Below are positions 23,387 through 34,476 of a stretch of 64,000 nucleotides of DNA, piece after piece (the stretch's first letter is position 1; every line of letters starts with the position of its first letter). The notes under the pieces are model-generated. The model saw nothing but the letters and a program-made list of their open reading frames with translations, searched no databases and was not told where the DNA came from. This DNA is from Byssochlamys sp. IMV 00236. Lineage: Eukaryota; Ascomycota; Eurotiomycetes; Eurotiales; Thermoascaceae. Location of the stretch: positions 1-64,000 of the forward strand of contig MSJH02000839.1 in NCBI GenBank assembly GCA_001931875.2, in the 5' to 3' direction. The translations under genes were made by a program, and so were the position numbers.

Positions 23387-23728
23387 AAGCGAAAGCTAGA
23401 GCTGCCCCCATACGGGCCCGTGGATCTGATGGTGCTCGAGAGGCCCCTTCATTGCGAAGGGACGTATTGATGATGATTCTAGCTCTAGGTAGCAAGCCAT
23501 CTGTTGAAGGCCTGAATGCCTGTAACTCATTTCAAAAAGTTCTCTCCACACTTCTCATCTATCTTTATTTCCATTCATCTCTATCCACCAGTCACTTGCT
23601 GCATTGCATCTTTATCATTCGTTTCCAAACATCCAAAAGGAAATCCACTGTTCGCTACTCACACATACGAGCATAAGTCTGCATATACCGACACAGATTC
23701 TCATAAGCAGCGTATCATAACTGCCAGC
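23387..23728. other. Intergenic between rpp40 and the orphan gene
   Basis: A pyrimidine-rich 5' leader-like stretch (about 23540-23700, many CT/TC runs) precedes the next start, as is common before fungal transcription starts. Nothing else was seen. Confidence 0.5.
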
Positions 23729-25010
23729 ATGGACACTGATCTTTTAACCTGCAATCCCACCGACATCTTTAATCCCTTCGACTCGGACCTTCCATCCTAC
23801 GCTGTCCCTGAAGCCAGTGAGGATATCTTTTTCTCTCTTTCCGACGAAGACTTTATCTGCCAGTTCGACCGGGCCCCCGACGAGTCACCTCAACAAACGG
23901 CTGAAGAACCCGCCTGTCCACTCGAGAAAGAGACCCTTCCTTCAGAAGTTGCCAGTGATCAGCAGCTCAACAACTGCCAAAATGCGGACGATTCTTTCAC
24001 ATCCGACTTTTTCGACAGTGCCTTCTGGAACCTCGATAATCTTGACAGTAAGTATATTGATCTTATTATCTGATGATCCCAGCATCTGCTTCACTTATCA
24101 TTATGTATTTCAGCCTGCTTGTCTGTGCACTTGAGATTTTATTCATGACAGCGCCCTCATTCTTTTAGAAGCACTGACTTAAGGATGAATAGTTCCTGAA
24201 TCATTTCCGGATATCATTCCGGAACCCGCACAAGGCACAACATCCCAAGCAAACGCAACAGTGGACGGAGAGAAATTTAATTCTAGAAGCCGTCCGCCTT
24301 CCCCTGGGACTCAAGATTCAGCCGATACATTTATTGTCGACTCGCCTCGCGCCACCGAAGGTCATCCTACCGACCCGGAAGAACCTCCTCGAAAACGGAC
24401 GAGACACAGGAGAAAACAAATTATCCCTGCAGGAATTTCTTATAACGAGCTCGCCGGCTCTGTCACCACTACTGAGCCTACACCTTCTTCGCCGGCTCCT
24501 CAGCAGACTCCGGTACACCAAAATACGGTACAAGCAGCAGTCCATTCGGTGCCATCAGACCCCATTTTCAACCCCGACTTCGGTATTAGCCAGCTGGCTT
24601 TGGCCCTCCAGAACTTCGGGCAGACACTGATGTCCTACCATAACCTGGGACTCAACAATTCGGCTCCTCCTCAAGTCATACCTCTGCCACTGGTGCTACC
24701 GACACCTTGCGCCAGTCAATTCGCAAATCTAGTACCAAATTCGACCTTCCCAACGCAGACATCATATGCGTCCATTCCAGTTTCGAGGAGACCGCCGGTG
24801 CCAAACCGGCCAATTATCGATCTCACGACAACCTCTCATAGTCAATCTGCCGCACGTTCTCGCCCGCGCCCTGTTCAGCAGTTCACATTCGCGGAGACCT
24901 CAGTGCCAGAGAGCTTTGTCGCCAATCCAAACAACCACGGAAGGTGGCAGATTGACGAATCCGGAAGACGCCATTACCTCAATGGGCCCAGAAACAGGCG
25001 TCCCCACTAA
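23729..25010 (+). CDS. Unrecognised acidic and Pro/Ser-rich protein, probably nuclear
   Basis: I do not recognise this gene. Two exons joined over a GTAAGT...TAG intron (about 24050-24190) give roughly 380 residues. The first 110 residues are acidic and studded with Phe/Trp/Leu (DIFNPFDSDLP, EDIFFSLSDEDFI, SDFFDSAFWNLDNLD), the pattern of an acidic activation domain. A strongly basic patch, RKRTRHRRKQ, could be a nuclear localisation signal. The middle is Pro/Ser/Thr/Gln-rich. RPIIDLTT matches a classical SUMO-interacting motif. The C-terminus (NNHGRWQIDESGRRHYLNGP) is the most globular-looking part and may be conserved. No DNA-binding domain is visible. A transcriptional co-regulator is one reading, but that is inference from composition only. 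Confidence 0.65.
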
Positions 25011-25903
25011 ATACACCATTTCGAACACCGGCATTGATACTCGACCTCAGACAACTGCAAACCACCCTTTTTCAGAATTAATGGGAGCCGAATTTGCCTG
25101 CACACATCACACCGAAGTCTTAGCAGGAAGGCGAACAAAAAGGCAGGGACCTGATATGAGGTTTTTACCACCGATGCAGCCACAACACGCTTTACTCCGG
25201 GTGGAATATGTGTAAGGTGTAATGCCGTTGTTGTCACACAAGAACCATCGCGTGGACTTTTCCCTCATTATCTCGCGAAGCACACCGAGCGAGCCGAATG
25301 GCAGGTCTTTGAAGTACTCTTCTTTCCCTCGTCAATTGGGGAACTGCTTGCGAAGAGGAAAACGTGCCTATATATAGTACAGATCTTGTATGGAGTTTGG
25401 ATTCATCTGCGTTATTCATTTGGGCCTGTATTGATTGGTGATTTTCAGCATATGTTTTTCTTGGGTTATTGAGATCAGGAAAAGGTGATATTTATCAGTC
25501 ATACATGTAATTTGTATCAGAAGAAACTGCATTCTGCATACCTACAATGCCTACATTTTTATTTCAATTCCCCTTATAAATATGAATTCCCGTACAGAAG
25601 TAGGCTGGGCTCTGATCTACTGTTTCAAAGGACCTCTTCAACTAATAGTGCCGTTTCATGGCATCTTAATGCTTAGTGATTCCAGCAAGCTATAACAACC
25701 GATACCCCAAGATAGCGTAGTAAAGCATATACAAAATTCCCACCAGGAAACGCCAGGCAGCATATATCTTGCGCAGACACCAAAGGGACAAGAAAAAAAA
25801 ACCATCCAGAATACACCCATCTCAGTCGATCCGATCCAGACTATTATGCCCATAAGAAGGGCAACATATAAATAAATAGTGTTCAATACCGTTATCCATG
25901 ATC
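25011..25903. other. Convergent intergenic region
   Basis: Lies between the ends of the orphan gene and dna2. Only short ORFs and AT-rich 3'-UTR-like sequence are present (about 25430-25570). No gene was recognised. Confidence 0.5.
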
Positions 25904-28900
25904 TCAGCCGATCACATCATTCATCATATCACGCAGTATAGGTCTTTGCCGCATGATCTTCTCCGCATCCATCATCTTGGCGCCTCGTTTTTCCGGTTTC
26001 CTGATCCCCTTTGGTGCCTGTCGGGGCTGAACCGGGCTCAGGGGATTTCGCGGGCCTTTCTTTTGGGAAGGGCTTGACTTCGGTTGTTCTGGAGAAGATA
26101 ACGGCCGTTGGGTCTGCGAGAGGCTAATGTCGTAATCGTCGAAAAGGTGGTCGGAGACGGCATCCTTGGGAAGGTCATATACCCATCCACGGTCTGAGAC
26201 GAGTTTCACGTATTTGCCAAGTAACTCGTTCCCGTCACGGAGTGTGCTCATGCTGCCGACGACGAGGAGCTTGGTTCGTGCTCTGGTGAATGCGACGTTG
26301 ACGCGACGCCAGTCCCGGAGGAGTTCGCCGACGTTCTTGTCGGGGTTGCTGCGCACGCAGCTGAGGATGATTACCTCTTTATCGCGTCCTTGGAACTTAT
26401 CCGCTGTGTGCATTTCAAGGTCAGGTAGGTGATGACGGAGGTTCTGTTTGAGCAGCGAGAGCTGACTGCGGTAGAAAGTGATGACACCTATGTCGCGTGC
26501 CTCGATACCAGCGGAAATGAAGGATTCTACGAGTTGTGCGCAGACGTTGGCTTCAACTGCATTTACAATGCGAGAGCCATTGGCGGTCTCGAGAGCTCGG
26601 GGTTCGAGTGTGTCGGTGTTGACGAGACGTGTCTTGGCTGAAGGTTCGAGGAGATCTCGCAGCCAGCAGCGACCTTGTGCGGTGCCCAAGCATAGAGACT
26701 TCTGAGATGGGATGTCTGTTAATGAGTTGACGTGATGCTTTTTCAGCCCACCCATGTCAGGAATACGCAGGGAACGCGATGCGACCTCTGGTGTGCCGCA
26801 CTTGAGGTGGCCGGAGTAGATCAGGGTGTTGGAAAGTAACATGATCTCTTCACACATGCGGTATTGGTGCTCGAGGTTGACGACGGACGATGGATGAGCG
26901 TCGGAAAGGAGCTTGAACAGACTGACATCAAGTCCTCCTTCTTGTGCCTCTTTGTTCTGAACAAGGGGCGGTAGCTGGTAGTGGTCACCAACTAGGATGA
27001 AAGTCCTTGCCATGCGAATAGGCCCCAGACAAACCGGCAACGTGATCTGGGATGCCTCATCAACGATACAGTAGTCGAAAATACGTTCTTTGAAGATTGT
27101 GTGGTTGACGCCTAGGCATGTTGTAGCCACCACTCGAGACTGTTCATACGACTCTTGGAGCTCCTCAATTGTCTTCTTTGGAACTGCTGCCAGATCAGCG
27201 AACTGCTGGACCTCCGGATGTACCTTGGCAGTGGCTCCGATTCGCAGAATACGGATGTTATCATCCTTGATCTTAAGCAAGATATTGTCAACCGCAGTGT
27301 GCGTGTAGGACGTTAACAGCACACTCTTCCCCTGAGTGACAAGGGCACGGATAATATGAGCAATGGTTGTTGTTTTGCCTGTACCGGGCATTCCGAGCAC
27401 AAGAGCATAGTCTTTTGCACTCATGACCTTCTCAATCGCTTGTTTCTGGTCGACGTTGAGACTCTCCCGGACCGATTGAGACATTGTATAAGCACTCGAC
27501 GTTTGCTTGAAGGATGGCGGTTCTCCTTCAATGATAAGCCTCCTAAGTTGTCTGGCCTGAAATAAATCCTTTTCCATCATACAGATGATATTGTTTCGAA
27601 CCGTTGCCATTCCATTACTGAACTCGTCTTTGTCAAGTCGATATAGGACCTGCTCATCTGGCTCAATAGGCGTGACGTTTTTGGCATCTGCTACCCTTGA
27701 GACTTCCATGATACCCTTGAACGTCTGGTTACGTTCTGCATCAAACCCTGGCTCTCGTGTTCGGGCATTGTGCAGCCTTCGATCGACCGCAACGGTTATG
27801 CGCCTTGGACTGATTTTCACGACGTATCCGTTTGCAAGTGCAAAGTGACCCCTCTCATCCGAGATCACGATTGGCTCTCCCAGTGTGATCTGAGATTCGC
27901 CGAAGGAGAAGCCTGGAGGTGCGTTCTGTTTGACGAAAGTATATCGAAATCGATTGATCTTGGGCCCATTCGATTCTTCATAGGCAGATCCAGGTTCGAT
28001 CACCACATTGCTGAAGCATCTGCCGAGTGACTCGCGCTCAGTGCTCAGCATAGTCCAGAGCTCTCGTCGGAATCTCATCATGTGCTTCTCTTCTTTCGTC
28101 AGGAGCAGGTCCCATTTCCTGAAGAAGTCTTGATGCGGCTTCGTCAAGTGGCCCACAACCTCCAGGAACTTATCGCCTAAACCGCTAGTTTCACCATCTC
28201 CATCATCGACCAATTTGTGATAGATGAAGCAAGAAGTCTTCGAGTAGCATTGGTTGCACAAACCCGGCCTTTTGATCATCGGGGGAAGCTCAAACCTTTC
28301 TCGGACAAAGCCTGCCAGCCGGTTCCGTGCCTGGATCATCTGCAGGATTTCATGTCGAATACGACGGATGCGGAACGTTTTCGCGGTCTCAAGGTAATAG
28401 AGGATACCGAAAGTGACTTCAATATCTGCTGGCCAATTAATCTCTGCTGTGCGGAAACAATGGGAAGGGGAGGCACAAACCGTAGCGGTCAGAGAGAAGC
28501 AATGTGTAGAGAGCCGTTTGTGCTCTATGCGCCTGATTTGAGTCCTTTCGACCGGTTTTGAGTTCCAGGGGAACCGTGAGAGTGGCATGATCATTACCGT
28601 CGGTGTAGGCTATTTGAACAGTGGCATCGATGTTTCCTTTCAATCCGTACATAGGAGACCACACATGTTCTTCGACCTCAAGCAGTTTGTTGATGCTCAA
28701 GGAAGCCTTCGTATTATGACGATCCTCAACCACAGACTCGGTCTAGGTTCAAATCAGTCATGGATCAAAAGTGGGGATGTGAAGCTGGGATTTCGTACGG
28801 TTGGTTTAGCTCTGAGAAAAATATCCGCCCAAGCTCTCAAGTCTGGCATTTTGCTCATGACGTGGTCGAAAGCTTCTGACATACTGGTATGCGTAGCATA

Positions 28901-31052
28901 TAAGCTATCGACGTAGCCGGCGAGGATATCCTGAACGGTTTTCTGTAGCCAGCTCAAGTCCCAGCGGTTGGCTCTCAAAGCAGTCTGGAAGACCTCATGA
29001 AATATGTTCCCGTATACTTGAGGTTTGCCTAGGTCGCTTGCGGATTTGATACGGTCCTGAAGAACAGCTCTCCGTTGGCAACTAATTGCGTCTGCAACGA
29101 CAGTCGCGGAAATGAGGTGGTCCGGATGAAGAATAATCATGTTGTTGGAGTTGTCGACAACGCAAACTCCGGCAGCAGTGAACTCTCCGATCAAATGGAC
29201 GTACGAGCCTTTTGTGCAAGGAGTGTCAAACCAAGACTCTCGGAGGTGTATGACATGTTTCTGATTAGTCCTCTCGTCTTGCACTAACAGAATCTGACAG
29301 AGAATTAGTTGGTATCAGGGCGATCTGTGGAGTAATTGGGTGGGCTAACCTGCTCTGGTTGTACACGTCCATTGTGGGTAGTATACATGTTCTCAGTAAT
29401 ACTAATGACAAGATACCGTTTAATAGCCTGCTTGGCTCTATGGATCTATAGACAGACGACTTAGCAGATACCTAATATATAACTGGCTAAGGGCAACCGA
29501 CTTGACCTGGACCATCTCCGCTGGCCTGCAGCATGGACGATTCTATCGCTTCTAGATCAAAATCTTCATCTTCGAACTCATCCTCCGAAGATCCTTTGCC
29601 CTGGTTTATAGCTGGCCCGTTCCCCTTTCCATTACCCTTGTCATCTATAACTGCAGCTGCAGGAACGTCACTTTTGAATGAATCGGCCGTGAATCGTACT
29701 CTCTTGGGAGTTTTAGTCTTAGCAGGCACATCCTGCTTGTCATATTGAGCGAGTATCTCCTCCATCCCATCCGGAAACTCGTCATCATCATCAAATTCGT
29801 CATGGTCATCGACGTGTACAGCAGAATTTGCTGTCACGAGGTTGGCGGTGCCTTGTGTAGTTTCTGTCGTGCCTGACACGTTGACTGGCAAGCCTGGAGC
29901 AATGTCCGCTCCCGTTTCGACATCGTCCACTGCTGGGACGACGGGGTCATCTGCCGCCGTTTCTGCCAAGTCAAGGAGATCCTGATCCAAGTCATCGTCT
30001 CCAAAGTCAGAAGACGATTCTTCGAGTATAACGGCTGAGCCCTTTGGCTTCTCAGGAGTACCGATCCTATTGCCGTTCTCTATCACTCTGTTCCTTCTTC
30101 CTTCTGCGGGAGACGGCGACCGGTTTCGCAACACAGCCATGGGCTCCTGTGCGGGAAACGAGTCCGACGATGCCTTGCGAGCTCTTGAGCTCCTCTCCAG
30201 ATTCTCTTGTATCTGCCCAACCAGGAAACTAATCTTCGACTTCGAGCTACCCGAATCAAGGACATTACTCCTCGACCGAGAGAAGATATTCCGAGCCTTG
30301 CGTGTTTCTTCATCCGTGCATAGTTTCCTCCTTTTCGCTTTCGAACTCGGCCAGTCGTCAGTGCAGCTGTTCGACCTCCTCAAGCCTGAAGAGTCGCGGG
30401 TTGTCTTGGCGGAGCCAGGAGTCTGTGGTGAAGAAGAAAGAAGGTTGGCCCAGCGCGGCGGTGGAAGTTCAACTTTGCCAGTACCCGTGGTCTTTTCGAC
30501 GTAGTTATTCCATAGATCGGCAGCCATGTCATTCTGTGGCGTCCTCAGAAGAGACTGAAACTTCTGCATATCGAAAGGTTCTGTGATCGGTGAACTAATC
30601 GGAGGAGAGGAGCTGTGACGACGCTTTTTCCCCCGAGTCGCTGGCGTCCCGTCGTACTCTGCACCGGAGCTTCGAGGCACATGCTGCCAAAAGACATGGT
30701 CATCTGGCGTGAGTTCCTTTCCTGGAGCGGAATTGACGGCATCTTCCATATTGCTGATGAGATCCGCTAACGGAATTCTATTCGCTGGTGTATGCGGACA
30801 TTCCTTTGCCAGTTTAACCTCTTTTGTTTGCGTCGACGGTTCAGTTTTGGTTTCTTGCGAGTGTGCTGGCTGTACGACACCATTCACCCATGAGCTCTGA
30901 TTCTCCTTGTCTGCGTTCCCGGCTGCGAGGGCGGCCTTCGAGGGAGACTGCTTCTCGGATTGCGGTTCATCCTTGTTGTCTGTATACCGGAAGGCATTGA
31001 GTTTTGATCGGGCAGTAGATGAGACCTGAAGGGGCCTTGGATTTGCCGCCAT
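25904..31052 (-). CDS. dna2: DNA replication ATP-dependent helicase/nuclease Dna2
   Basis: Nuclear enzyme that cuts long Okazaki flaps and resects double-strand breaks. Six exons give about 1,640 residues. The first 517 (31052 to about 29500) are a disordered, Ser/Pro- and acid-rich N-terminus. The RecB-like nuclease follows: GNIFHEVFQ, GLKGNIDATVQ and the ExK motif LELKTGR, with the cysteine cluster CNQCYSKTSC as part of the 4Fe-4S site. The SF1 helicase has Walker A GMPGTGKTTT, motif II DEAS, motif III GDHYQLPPL, QYRM, and the C-terminal RRVNVAFTRAR. A frame change within the nuclease domain at 28480 is explained by a 52-nt intron (28429-28480), joining SDRY to A-DIEVTFGILYYLET. The end is a basic Pro/Ser-rich tail. 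It is divergent from the complex I gene. Confidence 0.95.
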
Positions 31053-32106
31053 GGTGGGAGCCCTTCAGCAGTTCAATTCGAAGCGCAATAGGTATACATT
31101 GGTGGAGACCTTGTAGCCTGAGGTGAGTAGTGAGGACAGCTGAGGAGATGCGCTCTCTGTAGATTACCTGAAAGAGGATATGCGAATGACAAGGAAGGTG
31201 TGTTGGCTGGGGATATCACGTATCATGCATGCCATACACACTGACATGTGCCTAGCTTTTGTGAGGTTATGTTAGACAGTGGTTGACTGCAATCTCCCTG
31301 CCTATTGTTCCTGTTTACTCTGGATAGATACAGCTGCCGCCATGGACGCGTTCTTCGCGTCTGGCGTATTCATGCCTGAGGCATACACTATTTCCACTCC
31401 CGGACATAAGTGATGCGGCCTGAGGCAACAAAACATCCCAAAGAGATAAACAGAAGAAGAGTATCATTTTTGCATACAATAATAACCGTCAATTCTCTGC
31501 TTAACTCGCAACACGTCCTCTTAGCATCATGGACAATGAATTAGCCTGTTTACATGGTGACCAACTGTCATCTACTGTTCACCATGTGAACTGCAGAAAT
31601 AAGAAGCACAATGGATGGAATAAGATAGACAATAAGACAAAGAAAGAGTACACCTCACAATAATTGTTCATCTTGGGCCCTCTAGACAGACAGCCATGAC
31701 AACTAATTATAATAATAACGTGAAGGGCTAACTATCACTGTAGTCCAGCTTCTTCTTAACTTCTAAGCGGTTGCCGGATCGCAAGCGGCTCAAGGCTCAG
31801 ATGACCCAGATCGGAGAGGCGGATCCCGACCCGACGTTCGCTCCTAGCTTCATCGGCCTTTTGCTGCTCTCAACGACAACGACAGCCCATCCAAACCACC
31901 CCCTCCGTCCTACCCCCGGCTCCCCACGACAGGAGCTCTGTCTGCCAGTCAGTCAATTGAGCTGACTGCTCCCTCGCTGGTCGAAGAGGCTCCTCATCAC
32001 GAGCGTTCTTTTGTCACGACAAACTCTGCTGCGCCGCCCCCCCCCGCATCCGTCATAGGATTCATCGCCCGTGGCCACCGTCAATTCTTTCGCACACATT
32101 GCCAAC
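31053..32106. other. Divergent promoter region of dna2 and the ESSS subunit gene
   Basis: One kilobase spacer without a convincing gene. It contains one ACGCGT at 31346-31351 and a C-run at about 32036-32045 just before the plus-strand gene. Short ORFs on both strands show no resemblance to known families. Confidence 0.5.
31346..31351. promoter_or_regulatory. ACGCGT (MCB-type) hexamer upstream of dna2
   Basis: A single MluI-type box 294 bp upstream of the dna2 start codon. S-phase genes of yeasts carry such sites, so a role in dna2 expression is plausible, but one hexamer is weak evidence. Confidence 0.25.
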
Positions 32107-32579
32107 ATGCCTGCTCGACCTGTCTCCCTGTCTCTTCGAACTCGCTGCCTCTTGAGGCGTCCCCAGAACGCCCAGGGCTTCTCGACGCGAAGCACCCTGC
32201 GCGCCGCTGACCATGGCGACCACTACGACCCGCCCGGTGGATATCTCTTCGGAGTGAAGCCTGGTCACAAGTACGTCAAGGAGGGCTGGGAGAACATCTG
32301 GTACTATGGCTTCGTCGGAAGCTTGGTCGCAGCTGGTGTCGCATACGTTTTCAAGCCGGACACATCGTATGTCAACCCTTTCTTTCGACCCATCGCCCCT
32401 GGCCTGCCGTTACCCTGCAGGTCCAGCTTATTGAGTTTTGATGGGATCGATGATACACTGGACTGGAGAATATAGAAACTGACAATCTGGTTGCTTATAG
32501 GATACAAACATGGGCTCTTGAGGAGGCGCGGAGAAGACTGGAAGCCGAAGGCATCTTGGAGGACCCGAACAAGCAGTAG
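32107..32579 (+). CDS. NADH:ubiquinone oxidoreductase ESSS/NDUFB11-type subunit
   Basis: Accessory subunit of the membrane arm of mitochondrial complex I. Two exons (32107-32366, 32501-32579) give 112 residues. The N-terminus (MPARPVSLSLRTRCLLRRPQ) is an arginine-rich presequence without acidic residues. The mature part has the signature HYDPPGGYLFGVKPGHKY, then EGWENIWYYG, one transmembrane helix (GFVGSLVAAGVAYVFKP), and the conserved end IQTWALEEARRRLEAEGIL. This pattern is what annotators label the ESSS subunit. The chosen ATG is the first in frame; the preceding open codons lack a Met. Confidence 0.88.
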
Positions 32580-33071
32580 CGGCCATGATGTATGCGATCC
32601 ATCAATGACACTGGAGGATTTTTCATGTTCAGGGAAGCGCTGCCAATGGAACCGACTTGCTCGATACTAAGCCCCTTGGAGACGGAATAGAAAACTGCTT
32701 TGTATATAGATGCCAGGTGGGAGGTCTAATGTGCTCGCAGCACTCTATGGTCCGGATGTTCATGCGCGAGACCAACATTAGCCTTTTGTTGCATTCTTTT
32801 TCTTTCCTAATTTTCTACGCCTAGCATGTGCTTTATTAGAACCGCAGAAACTGTTTTCAACTAGTCCATGCAAATGGTTTGGAAACCAGCTGATCATAAT
32901 CGTGCATCTTATGCCCTCTACCGATGTAATGTTAGGTCCTGCATGCTTAAGTCTCCTGAGATAGCACCATAAGGGGGGAATTGCAAGACCATTCGAAGTA
33001 CAGCGCTAGGATCGATTATCGAACATGGTAACATCAGATCTATAGGTGGAAATATGGACGTCTACTACGTA
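32580..33071. other. Convergent intergenic region
   Basis: Lies between the ends of the complex I gene and the amidase. It looks like ordinary 3'-UTR sequence and no gene was seen. Confidence 0.5.
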
Positions 33072-34157
33072 TTACACTTCCGGATACACGTCCGTTCTCC
33101 TAAGCAGCGGCATCTCCGTTCTAATCTTCGTGATCAGATCGAGGTCGATCTCCGCAGTTGCAATCTCAGGCTCCTTGTACTCGCCTCCGAGCTTGGCCAC
33201 GACTTCGCCCCAGGGGTTGACGATCATCGAATGGCCGTAGCTTATCCGCTTTTCATTATGAGGTCCAGCCTGCGCTGCTGCAATTACGTAAGACTGAGTT
33301 TCAATCGCTCTGGCACGCAGTAGAGCTTCCCAATGTGCTTTGCCCGTTGGGACGGTAAAAGCGGAAGGGTACGTGATGATATGTGCGTTCTGGCGCTTGA
33401 GAGCAAGGCTGATTTCAGGGAATCGTAGCTGCCTGCTATCAGTATTATGCTCGCTACAGTGCAGGATTGGATGGACTTCTTCAAGAGAAGGACTTACATC
33501 AAAACATATAGCCAATCCGACGCGCCCCAAGGACGTCTCGAACGGTGGTAATATCTCCATTCCCTTTTCAACGCTCCTAGTCGAGAAGTCAGTCCACAGA
33601 TCTCTGCATATAGATGGGCTCACTGGTGTATAAATCTGCGTACATGCTCTCTTTTAAGACTGGGCCGTCTTTAATTTCAACATCGAAAAGATGGATTTTT
33701 TGATAGCGCTGCGAAATCTCGCCATCTTCGTCGATCCATATCAATGTATTCTTCACTTTCTTACCGCCCTGTGCGGGCTCATGGATACCGACATTGATCG
33801 GCAATTTGGATTGTCTGGCTTCTCGCTGGAGACCTAAAACAAATTCACTCTCCTGGACAGAGCGAACTAGCGATAAACTCTCAGCTGCGGAAGAGCTGAT
33901 ATAGTCTGAAGCTTCCGGAAGGAAGAGGGCCTGATGACTTCTTAGGAGGATGACTCAAAATACGTTTCAGTACATTGAAGGTGAAACAGTACCTTTGCAC
34001 CAGCGGCAACTGCTTTTCGGACAAGGACCTGGCATTGCGCAAGATTGCTAGCCATGCTCGCTGTCGAGCATAGCTGTCCCACGGCCTATCAGATGTATTG
34101 GTCAGCGATTTAGCACGAGAAGAGCTGGACATGGAACAAACGTACTGCAATCGCCAT
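33072..34157 (-). CDS. Nitrilase-superfamily amidase (Nit1/Nit2 type)
   Basis: Carbon-nitrogen hydrolase closest to the Nit branch, whose members clear deaminated glutathione or omega-amides. The five-exon model starts with a four-codon exon (MAIA), then AVGQLCSTASMASNLAQCQ, then ALFLPEASDYISSS. The catalytic triad is visible: Glu in LFLPEASDY, Lys in RYQKIHLFDV, and Cys in GLAICFD. The conserved RARAIETQSYVIAAAQAG and SYGHSMIVNPWGEVVA follow. Length is about 280 residues, as usual. The intron inside KESM/SVEKGMEILPPFE uses donor gtacgc (67 nt); other splits break the family match. Which substrate it prefers cannot be told. It is divergent from dis3, 319 bp away. Confidence 0.9.
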
Positions 34158-34476
34158 TGTACTAGAGTATATAGAGACAATTCAATAAATTCTTTTTCGA
34201 AGTAGAAGCTCTCCTGATCTTGTAGGATACTCTTGATGGATTACTTAGCGCAGGAGGGGCCTTGGTAGTTGATAACCATCTGGGTACGTCGGCAGAGTTT
34301 CCCGATTTGGGTGGAAATATTTCATCTGCGATCCCCACGCCGACAGCTTCGACAGCCCACGCAACGAAAGCTCCGAACGAACAGGACGACGCCTATTCTC
34401 CCGAGGCGGTTTCTGATCTGAGTCAGATTTCAACTTGGTGCGCAGCTTATCAGCTGCTTTCTACCAGAAAAGCAAA
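34158..34476. other. Short divergent promoter between the Nit amidase and dis3
   Basis: 319 bp separate the two start codons, so both promoters must overlap here. No specific binding motif was identified. Confidence 0.55.

Noticed and set aside
16863..25010. Secondary-metabolite gene cluster around the permease and regulators
   Set aside because: No backbone synthase or set of tailoring enzymes is present, and the neighbours are RNA-processing and mobile-element genes.
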